From Amphibacillus marinus (GTDB lineage: Bacteria > Bacillota > Bacilli > Bacillales > Amphibacillaceae), in contig NZ_FODJ01000013.1 of NCBI RefSeq assembly GCF_900110345.1, positions 35,543 through 99,542 on the forward strand: a stretch of 64,000 nt of DNA. Reading direction: 5' to 3'. The translations under genes were made by a program, and so were the position numbers. Below the pieces are notes generated by a model. The model did no database searches. It saw nothing but the letters and a program-made list of their open reading frames with translations, and was not told the DNA's origin. Of this stretch, positions 22,824-32,410 are shown piece after piece; position 1 is the stretch's first letter; each line of letters opens with the position of its first letter.

Positions 22824-23012
22824 TCAAAAAGAGTTGAAGTGTTGTTTGCAATCACCATGAATCACATTTGAAATATGATTCCTAACTGTTTTCTGCGATA
22901 TGAATAGTTCGTCTGCTATGTCCTTGGTTGTTTTATCCTGCACCAGTAGTTCGAATACTTCTCTTTCACGTTTGGTCAATAATTGCTTCGGTTTATAGTC
23001 GTGATCCTTCAA
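22824..23012 (-). pseudogene. gerE: 5' fragment of gerE, split by the element
   Basis: The 62-codon frame starts at TTG 23012 with AAGGAGGGG upstream. The first 49 residues read as GerE (LLTKREREVFELLVQDKTT, then ELFISQKTVRNHISN), the LuxR-type DNA-binding protein that controls late mother-cell genes for spore coat. From residue 51-52 the sequence changes to HGDCKQHFNSF, which is element DNA. Full GerE is about 74 residues, so the end of the recognition helix and the dimer helix are missing. The kept part shows no stop or frameshift and has an intact sigma-K promoter, as expected for a gene restored by excision. Confidence 0.85.
22859..22881. other. Probable right attachment site at the gerE junction
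   Basis: An imperfect 23-bp dyad, with GAATCA at one end and TGATTC at the other (about 20 of 23 positions symmetric), lies where GerE homology ends. Serine recombinase att sites are imperfect dyads around a short core. The reading is plausible, but the left copy is outside the window. Confidence 0.5.
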
Positions 23013-23077
23013 AATTTAGACCCCTCCTTGCTGTCCTTAAAGCTGCAGTTGAAGGGTATTAATTCATTTAGTCATGG

Positions 23078-23104
23078 TATTTTATGATGACAATGGCTTT
23101 CTGT
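23078..23104 (-). promoter_or_regulatory. Sigma-K-type promoter of gerE
   Basis: On the minus strand AC, 16 bp, then CATAAAATA: a full match to the sigma-K pattern (AC-N16-CATANNNTA). It lies about 66 bp upstream of the gerE TTG. gerE is known to be made in the mother cell under sigma-K. Confidence 0.75.
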
Positions 23105-23362
23105 GCTTTGCCAAACCACTTTTATTTCAAATCAAACGACTGTCATTGTGGGACAATAACCTAAATAACAAAGTCTTTTCTCAAAGTTGTGCGTAATTAA
23201 GATACATGCACAACTCATTCATTTACTATATACTAGCTAACGAAGGCATCTAACGCCAGCCTAATTAAACACCTCCGTTTTGTTTCTTTAGCATATGTAA
23301 CCTAACGCCAGCTTGATACTGTCACAGGAAAGCAACATTTACGCATGAATACGAACAGCGCT

Positions 23363-23521
23363 TTAACGCTCCCTCTTACTTTGCAGTTCGTAAATAAGTT
23401 CCCTCATTAGATCATTTTTTTCACGCATCAAGTTTAAAATGGTGATTGCAAAATAAATGAGAAAAATAATTAAGCCCAACGGTAATAATGCCATGATAAA
23501 TTGAAAAAAACTAAATAACAT
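23363..23521 (-). CDS. Small membrane protein, 52 aa
   Basis: One span (MALLPLGLIIFLIYFAITIL) then NLMREKNDLMRELIYELQSKRER. The start region AAGGAGGGTTTACTATG is almost identical to that of the next gene, whose product has the same layout (IYF...LM..K...L...L...R). The two are tandem paralogues. Function unknown. They occupy the interval where B. subtilis carries sdhCAB. Confidence 0.65.
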   Translation of the reverse strand: MLFSFFQFIMALLPLGLIIFLIYFAITILNLMREKNDLMRELIYELQSKRER

Positions 23522-23538
23522 AGTAAACCCTCCTTAAG

Positions 23539-23694
23539 CTACTGATTTTGTTTCCTTAACTCCCGCAATTGTAACGCAATGTCCTCTAATGCTTCTTTTT
23601 TTCCTTGCATCAGGACAAGTACCTTAATTAAGAAGTAAATGAAAAAAACACCTAATGCTAGCGAAGCAATATACATAAAAATTGCTAAAACCAA
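23539..23694 (-). CDS. Small membrane protein, 51 aa (TTG start), paralogue of its neighbour
   Basis: TTG 23694 is preferred over ATG 23727 because AAGGAGGGTTTA stands just before it, exactly as in the sister gene. One span (FMYIASLALGVFFIYFLIKVLVL) is followed by a charged amphipathic tail (KKEALEDIALQLRELRKQNQ). It is 17 bp upstream of the sister gene. Confidence 0.65.
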   Translation of the reverse strand: MVLAIFMYIASLALGVFFIYFLIKVLVLMQGKKEALEDIALQLRELRKQNQ

Positions 23695-23864
23695 TCTTAA
23701 ACCCTCCTTATCATTTATTATCACCATTTTACCATATAATCCCTTAATGACATAGGACTATTTCTACCCAAAAGCGTGTAATCTGGTTCAATAAAATCAT
23801 TGCATTCCCTTTGTTAAAAAGCGATAATAAGAGATAGGCAATTGTTTGAGAGGGGATTATTTCC

Positions 23865-24299
23865 ATGCATGAAAATATGAAGAAAATAGACAAGATTGTG
23901 AATGAACTTGAGACAACTGGGACTGGCTATGATTTATTAAGGTATGTGGCCTTGCCTGACCTACTAGGTAAAGATGCTGCACAAATTTTATATGTATTGG
24001 GTAAGAACATGGCTCGAGAATTAGCTTTTTCTTCTGTTGGGGAGATTAGTGGATTCTTTTATAAAACAGGCTGGGGCAGTCTAGAGCTTATTAAAGAGAA
24101 ACGGGCTGAGCATATTTTCAAGCTGCAAACTAGGGCTATTTCACAGCGCTACCACGCTGGCATTGTGACAGATTATCGTCTAGAGGCCGGATTTTTAGCT
24201 GCGGGTATGGAGCAGCTTAATAATTATAGCTGTGAATGTGTTGAAGAGGAAAAACCGAAGAAGAATTATGTTGAGTTTCGTGTTCAGCATTACCGTTAA
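23865..24299 (+). CDS. yslB: YslB family (DUF2507) protein
   Basis: 144 residues with the family pattern GYDLLRYVALPDLLGKDAAQILYVLGKNMAREL and a later HAGIVTDYRLEAGFLAAGMEQ. The protein resembles V4R/heme NO-type ligand-binding folds; its function is not established. ATG follows GAGAGGGG. Position next to uvrC matches B. subtilis yslB, an anchor for the claim that the neighbouring fragment is gerE. Confidence 0.85.
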   Translation: MHENMKKIDKIVNELETTGTGYDLLRYVALPDLLGKDAAQILYVLGKNMARELAFSSVGEISGFFYKTGWGSLELIKEKRAEHIFKLQTRAISQRYHAGIVTDYRLEAGFLAAGMEQLNNYSCECVEEEKPKKNYVEFRVQHYR

Positions 24300-24305
24300 A
24301 AAAAT

Positions 24306-24340
24306 AAGGACCGAGCAATTCAATCATTGCTTTGGTCCTT
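24306..24340. terminator. Shared terminator between yslB and uvrC
   Basis: AAGGACC ... GGTCCTT with an inner AGCAAT/ATTGCT pairing; TTTTC follows on the plus strand and TTATTTTTT on the minus strand. It serves both convergent genes. Confidence 0.75.
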
Positions 24341-26122
24341 TTCTTGATTTAAATGGGCCAAAATCGTTTCAGCAGTTGGTACAGGTATCCCTAATCGCTG
24401 GAGTGTTTCCATTGATGCCTGTTTAATTTCGGTAATTGATTTAAAATGGGTCAGTAATAGTTTTCTCCGTTTTTCACCAACACCTGGAATCGCGTCAAGC
24501 TCTGATTTAAAGGCGCTTTTTCCTCTGAGTTGGCGGTGGAAGGTGATCGCAAAGCGGTGTACTTCATCTTGAATCCGTTGAATTAAGTAAAATGCTTGTG
24601 ATTTCCGATCGAGTTCAATTACTGCTGGTGGTGAGCCATATAAGAGCTCACTTGTTTTGTGCTTATCGTCCTTTGCTAAACCACAAAGGGGAATGTCTAA
24701 ACCGAGTTCATTTTCCAGCACATCAAGAGCCGCTGACATTTGCCCTTTACTACCATCGACCAAAATAAGATCGGGTAATGGCAGTTCTTCCTTAAGCACC
24801 CGTGTGTAACGCCGTCTAATGACCTCGCGCATTGTGTCATAATCATCTGGTCCCTCGACATCTCTGACTTTATACTTGCGGTATGCCTTTTTCTCAGGCT
24901 TACCATCGACAAAGACCACCATGGCTGAGACCGGGTCAGTTCCTTGAATATTTGAGTTATCAAACGCTTCAATGCGATGAGGCGTCTCAATATTTAGCGC
25001 CTCACCCAACCGTTCAACTGCTTTAATGGTACGCTCCTCGTTTCGTTCAATTAGCGAGAATTTTTCCTCTAGGGCAATTTCGGCATTTTTCCCAGCAAGC
25101 TCCGTTAATTCTCGTTTTCGACCACGATATGGAATGGTAACATCAACTTCAAGTAGTTCGGTGAGTAGCTGATAATCAATTGGTGCCGGAACAAGAATTT
25201 GCTTTGGTTTGGGATGGTTTTGATGCAAATAAAACCGGCCAACAAAGGTGGTAAAGGCTTCTTCAGCATCGTCAAAGAAAGGGAAAATTGAGACATCACG
25301 TTCAATTAGCTTGCCCTGTCGAATAAAAAAGACTTGGACACACATCCAGCCTTTATCATAAGCAAAGTTAAACACATCCCGATTTACTTGATCGTTCAAG
25401 GTCATCTTTTGTTGCTCCATAACCGCATCGATATGCTGAATTTGATCACGAAGCTCCATTGCCCGTTCGAAATTAAGGGTTTCACTCGCCTGTTCCATTT
25501 TTTGCTTAAGCTCTTTTTTTATCGTCTGATGGCCACCGTTTAAAAAAGCGACCAGACTTTGAACAATGCCATGATAGACCTCTTTAGCGGGGGGCTGCTC
25601 CTGACAAGCCAAGCACTGGCCAAGGTGGTAATACAAGCAATGCTTTCCCGGTGGATTATTACACTTTCTTAACGGGTAAATCCGATCCAATAGTTTTTTG
25701 GTTTCACGGGCTGCCAGAACGTTAGGATAGGGACCGAAGTACTTCCCTTTATCCTTGTACACCTTTCGGGTCACAATTAATCGTGGATGCCGTTCATTGG
25801 TGATTTTTAAATAAGGATAGCTTTTATCATCCTTAAGCAGCACATTGTACTTAGGATCATATTTTTTAATTAAATTCATTTCGAGAATAAGGGCTTCTAT
25901 CTCAGATGAAGTGACAATATACTCAAAGTCAACAATCTCTTGCACGAGGCGCTGGGTTTTTTGATCGTTCGCACCTGCAAAATAAGAGCGGACTCGATTT
26001 TTTAATTTTTTAGATTTCCCAACATAAATAACTGTTCCATGTTTATCCTTCATTAAATAACAGCCGGGCTGAACAGGGAGAACAGCCAATTTTTCCTGAA
26101 TTGTTGTTGCCATCATAAACAC
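24320..26122 (-). CDS. uvrC: Excinuclease ABC subunit C
   Basis: About 600 residues, family length. A GIY-YIG nuclease at the N-terminus ([25 protein letters not shown]), a UVR domain near 205-240, an RNase H-like second nuclease ([32 protein letters not shown]) and C-terminal helix-hairpin-helix ([19 protein letters not shown]). It makes both incisions in nucleotide excision repair after UvrAB. Two or three ATG codons are possible starts near 26120. Ordinary chromosomal copy. Confidence 0.97.
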   Translation of the reverse strand: MFMMATTIQEKLAVLPVQPGCYLMKDKHGTVIYVGKSKKLKNRVRSYFAGANDQKTQRLVQEIVDFEYIVTSSEIEALILEMNLIKKYDPKYNVLLKDDKSYPYLKITNERHPRLIVTRKVYKDKGKYFGPYPNVLAARETKKLLDRIYPLRKCNNPPGKHCLYYHLGQCLACQEQPPAKEVYHGIVQSLVAFLNGGHQTIKKELKQKMEQASETLNFERAMELRDQIQHIDAVMEQQKMTLNDQVNRDVFNFAYDKGWMCVQVFFIRQGKLIERDVSIFPFFDDAEEAFTTFVGRFYLHQNHPKPKQILVPAPIDYQLLTELLEVDVTIPYRGRKRELTELAGKNAEIALEEKFSLIERNEERTIKAVERLGEALNIETPHRIEAFDNSNIQGTDPVSAMVVFVDGKPEKKAYRKYKVRDVEGPDDYDTMREVIRRRYTRVLKEELPLPDLILVDGSKGQMSAALDVLENELGLDIPLCGLAKDDKHKTSELLYGSPPAVIELDRKSQAFYLIQRIQDEVHRFAITFHRQLRGKSAFKSELDAIPGVGEKRRKLLLTHFKSITEIKQASMETLQRLGIPVPTAETILAHLNQEKDQSND

Positions 26123-26177
26123 TCCATCACACTGATAATCTTATTCTTATTATAGCATAAACACTAGCAAAAGCCGT

Positions 26178-26214
26178 AAAAACACCTCATCCTATGTAAA
26201 TGATGAGGTGTTTT
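26178..26214 (-). terminator. Terminator after the 108-aa membrane protein gene
   Basis: AAAACACCTCATC pairs with GATGAGGTGTTTT around a 10-nt loop. The T-run works on both strands. Confidence 0.8.
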
Positions 26215-26221
26215 ATAGAAA

Positions 26222-26548
26222 TTAATTAATAATATTAAAACCACCAATAATAGGTAATGGTTTCATTAACCCTTTATTAGCATTCAACATACCAATAATC
26301 AGAAATGCTAATCCGATTAGGTTCCCAATTGGCGAAATAACGGCCCAACCAAATATCGGAATAATCTGCGTTAAAGTCCAAATTAGTGCTTGATAGATAA
26401 ATAAGATTAAACCCTGATTTGCGTGATATTTAGCAAATACTGAGTCCTTCGCAGCAATTAACGGAATAAAGAAAAGTAAGTATGCCAGTATTGCCATTAC
26501 CTTATTTTGGTGGAAATCCTGTTCATCCGCAACTCTTTCTGTCGTCAT
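26222..26548 (-). CDS. DUF4870-like small membrane protein
   Basis: 108 residues with three hydrophobic segments (VMAILAYLLFFIPLIA, LILFIYQALIWTLTQIIPIFGWAV, IGNLIGLAFLIIGMLNA). The FAKYHANQGLILF signature between spans 1 and 2 is typical of DUF4870/Tic20-like proteins. Function unknown. AAGGAGG precedes the ATG. Monocistronic. Confidence 0.7.
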   Translation of the reverse strand: MTTERVADEQDFHQNKVMAILAYLLFFIPLIAAKDSVFAKYHANQGLILFIYQALIWTLTQIIPIFGWAVISPIGNLIGLAFLIIGMLNANKGLMKPLPIIGGFNIIN

Positions 26549-26858
26549 GTTTCTACCTCCTTTCTAATCTCAAAACTTTAATAATATAAAAGTGCTTGCT
26601 GAAAAGATCGTAGCATATTCATTTATCTGAAACAATCCTTTCAGATTAAAACAATTACTTAGCACTATTTAGCAAGACGAGCTAGGTCAATGGTCGTTCA
26701 TTTGACGTTTTTCTACTACTAATTTATAGTCCATCTTAACTGAAACACCTGCTGAGATCATTTAGACGATACTTATGTCTCAATCACTATGATTTGTTAT
26801 TCTTTTCTCAATACCCATATTACCTATGGATAAAACTATTTTTGGAATTAAAAAATAA
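26549..26858. other. Intergenic stretch without visible gene
   Basis: About 310 bp, AT-rich, between the 108-aa membrane protein gene and trxA. No open frame with a ribosome site and no strong hairpin were seen. In B. subtilis etf genes are found in the trxA-mutS2 neighbourhood; no trace is visible here. Confidence 0.5.
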
Positions 26859-26892
26859 AATAAGCATCTAGCAGATTTGCCAGATGCTTATT
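26859..26892 (-). terminator. trxA terminator
   Basis: AATAAGCATCT / AGATGCTTATT stem followed on the minus strand by TTTTATTTTTT. Confidence 0.85.
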
Positions 26893-26897
26893 CACTA

Positions 26898-27212
26898 TTA
26901 TGCATGTTGTTTAATACGCTCTTCTAATGCTTCTTTAGGCTGGAAGCCAACGATCTGATCAATAACTTCACCATCTTTGAATAATAGCAGGGTTGGGATA
27001 CTCATCACGCCGTATTTACTGGTTGTCTCTTGATTATCATCAACATTCAACTTGACGATTTTAACCGTATCGCCCATTTCTTCAGCTAACTCTTCAAGAA
27101 CGGGTCCAATCATTTTACATGGTCCACACCAAGGTGCCCAAAAATCGGCCAAAACTAAGTCTGAACCTGTTTCTTCAGCAAAAGTTGCATCAGTTGCATT
27201 TATAATTGCCAT
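26898..27212 (-). CDS. trxA: Thioredoxin
   Basis: 104 residues, standard size. The redox site WCGPCK has Cys29 and Cys32; the cis-proline loop is SIPTLLLF. It reduces cytoplasmic disulfides and supplies ribonucleotide reductase and other enzymes. ATG follows AAGGAGG. Single gene with its own terminator. Confidence 0.97.
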   Translation of the reverse strand: MAIINATDATFAEETGSDLVLADFWAPWCGPCKMIGPVLEELAEEMGDTVKIVKLNVDDNQETTSKYGVMSIPTLLLFKDGEVIDQIVGFQPKEALEERIKQHA

Positions 27213-27334
27213 AGTTTATTCCTCCTTAACGAATTGCGTTTACGTATACAAGTCCTAGTATATCATCACAGGGGAAGGATTGGCTAACGGTTTGCTTACT
27301 AGCTAGTTTACCCCCAATATAAAGAACCATGCGT

Positions 27335-29683
27335 TTACTTGAATTCCAATATTGTTACGCCACTTCCACCTTCGTTCATTGCCCCAGCTGTTGCCGAAGC
27401 AATGTGGCGATGCTTAGCAGCAAATTCTTGAACCCCTTTTCTAAGCGCACCGGTGCCTTTTCCATGGATAATTGAAACACGTGGGTAACCAGCGAGTAAC
27501 GCATCATCAATATACTTCTCAAGGGCCTGAAGAGCATCCTCAAACCGCTCGCCTCGTAAATCTAGCTCCGTCTTAACATGATAGCTAGCGCCTTTAATGG
27601 TGGCAAGTGGCTTTTTAACAATCGGATCGTCCCGCTTGACTAACTGAAGGTCCTTCTTCTTGACCTTCATTTTCATCATCCCGACCTGAACCTGAAAGTC
27701 ATGCTTGCCAATCTGTTCAACAATAGTACCGTTCTGATTAATCGTTAATAGTTTGACCTCATCACCAACCTCAAGCGTTTGATCTTGATTGCTATGCTTA
27801 GAAGTGGGAATAACCTGACCCTTCTTGGCTAGGGATGGCTGAGCTTCATCAAAGAGCTTTCGTGCTTCAATCCATTCATGCTCCTTAAGCGTGGATTGAT
27901 GCTTCATTTCGCGGATAGTAGCCACAATATCTTCTGCTTCTTGCCGTGCCTTTGCGACCGCCTTCTCAGCTTTCTCTTCTGCCTTTTTATATAGCGCTTC
28001 ACGCTCACGTTCGAACTGCTGCCACTGTTTTGCTAAATCAGCTTTTAACTGCTCTGCCTCATCTAATGCTTGAGCTGCATCCTGATAATCTTGTTCAGCA
28101 CCGCGTCTTGCTTGGTCAAGTGAGGCAATCATATTCTCAACACTTTTCGTATCCGTACCAATTAATTGCTTAGCGGCAACAATTAATTCATCTTCGAGCC
28201 CTAATCGGCGTGAAATGTCAAAGGCGTTACTTCGACCTGGTACCCCAATTAGCAAGCGATAGGTTGGTTTTAATGTCTTAACATTGAATTCAACTGACGC
28301 ATTAATCACCCCAGCACGATTATAGCCGTATGCTTTCAGCTCTGGATAATGCGTGGTCGCAATAATACGGGCGTTTCGTTTCACAACAGCATCCAGAATG
28401 GCCATTGCTAAGGCGGCTCCTTCCTGAGGATCAGTTCCTGCACCTAGTTCGTCAAATAGCACAAGGGTTCGATCATCAACATGTTGCAAAATGTCAACAA
28501 TATTTGTCATGTGCGATGAAAACGTACTTAGACTTTGTTCGATTGACTGCTCATCACCAATGTCGGCAAATACTTCATTAAACACCGCCAGCTGACAGCC
28601 GTCTAAAGCAGGGATTTGTAAACCTGATTGCGCCATAAGTGTACAAAGCCCGACAAGCTTTAAGGTCACCGTCTTCCCGCCTGTATTTGGTCCCGTAATG
28701 ACAATAGCATGATAATCAGCCCCAATGATAATATCATTGGCGACAACTTCAGCATCAGCTAACAATGGATGTCGTGCCTGCTTCATCTCAATATAGCCTT
28801 GGTCATTCATCTTCGGCATGGCTGCGCGCATTAATTGGGCAAGCTTAGCCCGAGCAAAGATAAAATCAAGTCCAGTCAGCACGTCAACATTTTGCCTTAA
28901 CGCGTGCTGGTCAACAGCAATTCTGATCGTTAATTCGCGTAAGATGCGTTCAATTTCAGCCTGTTCCTGTGCTTTGGCTTCAGATAATGCATTGTTAATA
29001 TCAACAACTGCTTGGGGCTCCATAAACAATGTTTGGCCAGATGCTGACTGATCATGGACAATTCCACCTATAGCCTGGCGATACTCTTGTTTAACAGGCA
29101 AGACGTACCGATCATTACGAATGGTCACAATCGCATCTGACAGCATTTTACTCTTTGAACGCGTGTAGCCTTCAAGTCTCTCCCTAATTCGACTTTCACT
29201 TGTTCTAATCTTGGTACGAATGGTTCGGAGTTTATCAGATGCACCGTCCATTACATGACCGTGATCGTCAATGCATTGCTTGATCTCGGTTTCCAGCTCT
29301 GTTAACGGCACAATATTAGCAACCATTTCCCTAATTAGCGGTGATTGCGGCTCCTCCATTTGCTCAATGAATCGGCGTAATCGTTTACCACCATAGATTG
29401 TACTTGCAATTTGCAAACATTCCTGCGGATTAAGAATACCACCAATTTCTGCTCGTTTGATACTTGGTTTGATATCAGTAATACCGCCGAAGGGTACGTC
29501 CCCATGCTTACGAACAATCTGGACCGCTTGATCAGTTTCCTCTTGAAGGAGCTGAACTTGCTCAAGGTTAGTAGACGGCTTTAGTGCTCGGGCCTGATCC
29601 TTTCCGAGTGAAGACGCCGCCTGTTCTACTAACTGGTCAATAATTTTATTAAATTCTAAGACACGAAATATACGTGCATTCAT
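27335..29683 (-). CDS. mutS2: MutS2 ATPase/endonuclease
   Basis: 782 residues from ATG 29683 (AGGTG upstream). Core helical clamp region, ABC-type ATPase with Walker [15 protein letters not shown] near 330 and Walker [14 protein letters not shown] near 405, a long coiled coil (510-630), and a C-terminal Smr domain ([13 protein letters not shown] ... [14 protein letters not shown]). MutS2 acts on branched DNA and, in Bacillus, on collided ribosomes. It overlaps no gene but is only 5 bp after polX, so the two are cotranscribed. Confidence 0.95.
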   Translation of the reverse strand: MNARIFRVLEFNKIIDQLVEQAASSLGKDQARALKPSTNLEQVQLLQEETDQAVQIVRKHGDVPFGGITDIKPSIKRAEIGGILNPQECLQIASTIYGGKRLRRFIEQMEEPQSPLIREMVANIVPLTELETEIKQCIDDHGHVMDGASDKLRTIRTKIRTSESRIRERLEGYTRSKSKMLSDAIVTIRNDRYVLPVKQEYRQAIGGIVHDQSASGQTLFMEPQAVVDINNALSEAKAQEQAEIERILRELTIRIAVDQHALRQNVDVLTGLDFIFARAKLAQLMRAAMPKMNDQGYIEMKQARHPLLADAEVVANDIIIGADYHAIVITGPNTGGKTVTLKLVGLCTLMAQSGLQIPALDGCQLAVFNEVFADIGDEQSIEQSLSTFSSHMTNIVDILQHVDDRTLVLFDELGAGTDPQEGAALAMAILDAVVKRNARIIATTHYPELKAYGYNRAGVINASVEFNVKTLKPTYRLLIGVPGRSNAFDISRRLGLEDELIVAAKQLIGTDTKSVENMIASLDQARRGAEQDYQDAAQALDEAEQLKADLAKQWQQFEREREALYKKAEEKAEKAVAKARQEAEDIVATIREMKHQSTLKEHEWIEARKLFDEAQPSLAKKGQVIPTSKHSNQDQTLEVGDEVKLLTINQNGTIVEQIGKHDFQVQVGMMKMKVKKKDLQLVKRDDPIVKKPLATIKGASYHVKTELDLRGERFEDALQALEKYIDDALLAGYPRVSIIHGKGTGALRKGVQEFAAKHRHIASATAGAMNEGGSGVTILEFK

Positions 29684-29688
29684 CTTTA

Positions 29689-31416
29689 TCACCTATCTTC
29701 TTTTTGTCGCCAAAAGGCTGTTAATCGATCAAGAGACCAAGTATTGACAACGGTCTCAGCCTTTAGCCAGCCTCGTCTTGCTACACGAACCCCCGCCGTC
29801 ATGTAGCTTAATGTCGCTTTATTATGGGCATCTGTATTAATAGCAATTTGAGCACCCTTATCCTGAGCAATCCTTACCCAATCTGCTGATAAATCAAATC
29901 GCTTTGGATTCGCATTTAACTCAAGAATCGTACCTGTTTCAACTGCTTTATCAATAAGTTGTTCGACATTAGCCCGATAGCCTGACCGTTTGCCAATAAT
30001 GCGCCCAGTCGGATGGGCAATCATTTTTACGTACGGATTCTCCATCGCATGGACAAAACGCTTCATGATCTCTGCTTCGCTCTGATTAAAGGAAGAATGA
30101 ATCGCGCCAATGACAAAATCCATTTCCTGCAAAAAATCATCAGCGAAATCAAGATGTCCATCTGGGCGAATATCCATTTCAACCCCACATAAAATATTAA
30201 TATTAGGATAGACAGTACGGAGACGCTCAATTTCTTTTCGCTGCTCTCGAAGGCGTTGTTCAGTAAGTCCGTTAGCAACTCGCAAGAACTTTGAGTGGTC
30301 GGTAATTGCGATGTAACGATAACTAAGCTCACTAGCAAGCTGAACCATTTCTTCAATTGACTGTGCCCCATCACTCCAAGTCGTGTGCATGTGCAAATCA
30401 CCCTGAATGTCTGCTTGTTCAATTAAGGGTATTTCCTGCTCAAACGCTTCTATTTCACCAGAAAACTCACGTAGCTCTGGAGGAATGAAGTTCAGATTAA
30501 AGTGCTTAAAAAAATCAGCCTCAGTCGCAAAAGTTGTTATTTCTCCAGTCTCAACGTTTTCAACACCATATTCACTGATCTTCTCACCTTGAGCCTTGGC
30601 TCGCTGCCTCATAGCGACATTGTGATCCTTGGAACCAGTAAAATGATGTAAGGTTGTCGCGAATTGATCGTCAGTAACTATGCGAAAATCAACTGAGACG
30701 TCATACTTTCCTTGTAACAGAACAGAAACCTTTGTCTGACCAGCAGCAATGACCTCTTTAATATCAGGGAGCGCAAGCAGCGCATCTTTAACCTGTTCAG
30801 GTTGGTCTGTTGCAATGATATAGTCAAGATCCTTGAGCGTTTCACGAAAGCGGCGCATACTGCCTGCAATGGAGAAGCGTGTTATCTTGGGAAGTTCGGC
30901 TAAATAAGCTTCAACCCTTGCTGAAATAGGCATGACCTCATAGACGGGTAGACGTTCTGGGCGTTGGCCAACCTCTTCAACTGCTTTTAATATTTTTTCA
31001 GCTGACTTCTGACCAAATCCTTTTAAGCTCGCAATTTCACCAGCTTGTGCTGCTTTTTTTAAGCTCGTTAGATCGACCACATTAAGCTCCTGATAAAGTT
31101 GTGCTAGCTTCTTGCCACCCAAGCCTGGTAGATCAAGCAACGGCACTAGTCCGGCTGGAACCTCTTGCTCTAATTGTCGGAGCGTCTCAGACTGACCCGT
31201 TGTCAAATATTCCTCAATGACAGTAGCAGTCCCTTTGCCGATCCCTTTTATCTGTGTGTAATCATCAATTTCATTCCGTGATCGTTGATCAGTTTCTAAA
31301 GCCAAAGCCGCCTTCCGATAGGCCGATATTTTAAAAGGATTCTCTCCCTTAAGCTCCAAGTAAATTGCAATCTGTTCAAGTAATTTTATAATATCTTTTT
31401 TATCAATGGTCACCAT
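29689..31416 (-). CDS. polX: Family X DNA polymerase with PHP domain
   Basis: 575 residues from ATG 31416 (GGGGGA upstream; the frame is open to 31431). Order: helix-hairpin-helix and 8-kDa region (1-165, with [12 protein letters not shown] and IKGIGKGTA), polymerase palm with [17 protein letters not shown], and a C-terminal PHP phosphoesterase ([12 protein letters not shown], about 337, HPTGR and INTDAH). It does gap-filling base-excision repair; the PHP part gives 3'-5' exonuclease and AP endonuclease activity. Same operon as mutS2. Confidence 0.95.
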   Translation of the reverse strand: MVTIDKKDIIKLLEQIAIYLELKGENPFKISAYRKAALALETDQRSRNEIDDYTQIKGIGKGTATVIEEYLTTGQSETLRQLEQEVPAGLVPLLDLPGLGGKKLAQLYQELNVVDLTSLKKAAQAGEIASLKGFGQKSAEKILKAVEEVGQRPERLPVYEVMPISARVEAYLAELPKITRFSIAGSMRRFRETLKDLDYIIATDQPEQVKDALLALPDIKEVIAAGQTKVSVLLQGKYDVSVDFRIVTDDQFATTLHHFTGSKDHNVAMRQRAKAQGEKISEYGVENVETGEITTFATEADFFKHFNLNFIPPELREFSGEIEAFEQEIPLIEQADIQGDLHMHTTWSDGAQSIEEMVQLASELSYRYIAITDHSKFLRVANGLTEQRLREQRKEIERLRTVYPNINILCGVEMDIRPDGHLDFADDFLQEMDFVIGAIHSSFNQSEAEIMKRFVHAMENPYVKMIAHPTGRIIGKRSGYRANVEQLIDKAVETGTILELNANPKRFDLSADWVRIAQDKGAQIAINTDAHNKATLSYMTAGVRVARRGWLKAETVVNTWSLDRLTAFWRQKEDR

Positions 31417-31451
31417 CTTGCAGTCCCCCAACAGCCTTTTTTAAGTAAGAA

Positions 31452-31480
31452 AAACCCCTGTGCATGTGCTGACAAGGGTT
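31452..31480 (-). terminator. Hairpin between cvpA and polX
   Basis: AACCCTTG / CAGGGGTT stem with inner GCAC/GTGC, followed by TTTTCTT on the minus strand. It touches the cvpA stop codon; partial readthrough into polX is possible. Confidence 0.6.
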
Positions 31481-32021
31481 AGCCATTAATCATATGCTCA
31501 AACCATAATGTTCTAACCTGTTCTGAAAGCACCGGTGTCTGATCAATCATGAAAGCAGCAAGGTTTGACTGTTCCAGGACAGATTGCACCTGCGCAACAG
31601 GTAGAAGTGAAGCAATAAAAATAAGGACGAATAGCACAAGGTATTGCTCAACAAAGCCAAAAACAGCACCCAATAGTCCATTAATTGCGCTCAATATCGG
31701 TAAATCCGCTACAAAATCAAGCATTGAGCTGATAATGCTTAATATGATCTTTGTACCAAAGAACAGCACAGCAAAAGCAATCATATTGTAATAAGCATTT
31801 TCCAAAGGTAACGTATCATTAAAGAAAGCCCATTGCTCGCCAGATATGCGCGGATAAGGGATAAGCATTTCTAAATGACCAGCCAAGCTATTGTAAAAAT
31901 TCACAGCGACAATAAAGGCTACGAAAAAACTAATAAAATGAAAAACTTGCAGGACTAACCCACGCTTTAAACCTCTAAATACTCCAAAAACCAATAAAGC
32001 AATAATAATAATATCTAACAT
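31479..32021 (-). CDS. cvpA: CvpA family membrane protein
   Basis: 180 residues with four membrane spans, including the family opening MLDIIIIALLVFGVFRGLKRGL and a central SAINGLLGAVFGFVEQYLVLF. Its role is unclear; in E. coli cvpA affects colicin V export and envelope stress. It directly follows zapA (4 bp), as in B. subtilis yshA-yshB. Confidence 0.9.
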   Translation of the reverse strand: MLDIIIIALLVFGVFRGLKRGLVLQVFHFISFFVAFIVAVNFYNSLAGHLEMLIPYPRISGEQWAFFNDTLPLENAYYNMIAFAVLFFGTKIILSIISSMLDFVADLPILSAINGLLGAVFGFVEQYLVLFVLIFIASLLPVAQVQSVLEQSNLAAFMIDQTPVLSEQVRTLWFEHMING

Positions 32022-32025
32022 CGGT

Positions 32026-32289
32026 CTAGTAATCCTCTTTCTCTTCTATTTTTTGTAATAACTCGTTGTATTGTTCTGTTAATTTAACATAGTCATTGAC
32101 AGCATTTACAGCTGTTAGAACAGCTAATCGTGTTGTATCTAAACTTTTATTATTTTGATAAATATCACGCATCTTCTCATCGACCATACTGGCAACAACG
32201 CGCGTATGGTGAATATCTTCATCACCAATAATGGTGTATTTTCGACCATATATTTCAACCACGGTCCGTGTTTTTTTTGCTTGGGACAC
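32026..32289 (-). CDS. zapA: Cell division protein ZapA
   Basis: 87 residues from GTG 32289 with AAGGGG 7 nt upstream (the longer frame from 32310 lacks a site). TRTVVEIYGRKYTIIGDEDIHHTRVVA is the typical N-terminal domain, followed by a coiled-coil end (LTEQYNELLQKIEE). It bundles FtsZ filaments at the division site. Divergent from rnhC, as in Bacillus. Confidence 0.9.
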   Translation of the reverse strand: MSQAKKTRTVVEIYGRKYTIIGDEDIHHTRVVASMVDEKMRDIYQNNKSLDTTRLAVLTAVNAVNDYVKLTEQYNELLQKIEEKEDY

Positions 32290-32410
32290 ACTAATTCCCC
32301 TTTCTATCAAATCCTAATATTTATCTTAACATGAACCGGTTGATTTAGGAAACTATTCTCTTAATAGTTTTCTTGCTATAATGAAGGAAATGATCATGAA
32401 AGGAGAAACC

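Larger units (their letters stand above)
1..22869. mobile_element. Integrated filamentous-phage-like element interrupting gerE (left end outside window)
   Basis: The block carries a large serine recombinase, phage-type replication genes, a filamentous-phage-like structural module, repressors and defence-like cargo. All of it is foreign to the B. subtilis-like backbone that starts at 23,000. The right boundary is set at about 22,855-22,870, where GerE homology stops abruptly. No 3' part of gerE is visible between 1 and 1,265, so the left attachment site must lie to the left of the window. The element is therefore longer than 22.8 kb. The recombinase is not at the visible edge; about 1.2 kb of cargo lies outside it. 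That all of this is one element rather than two nested ones is inference from continuous gene content. Confidence 0.85.

Noticed and set aside
22824..23012. A complete small LuxR-type regulator
   Set aside because: The frame ends in unrelated residues inside the recognition helix region. Locus and start signals identify a truncated gerE.
23245..23315. Direct repeats CTAACGCCAGC near 23,250 and 23,302 as an attachment-site pair
   Set aside because: They are only about 50 bp apart, lie outside the gerE junction and enclose no gene.
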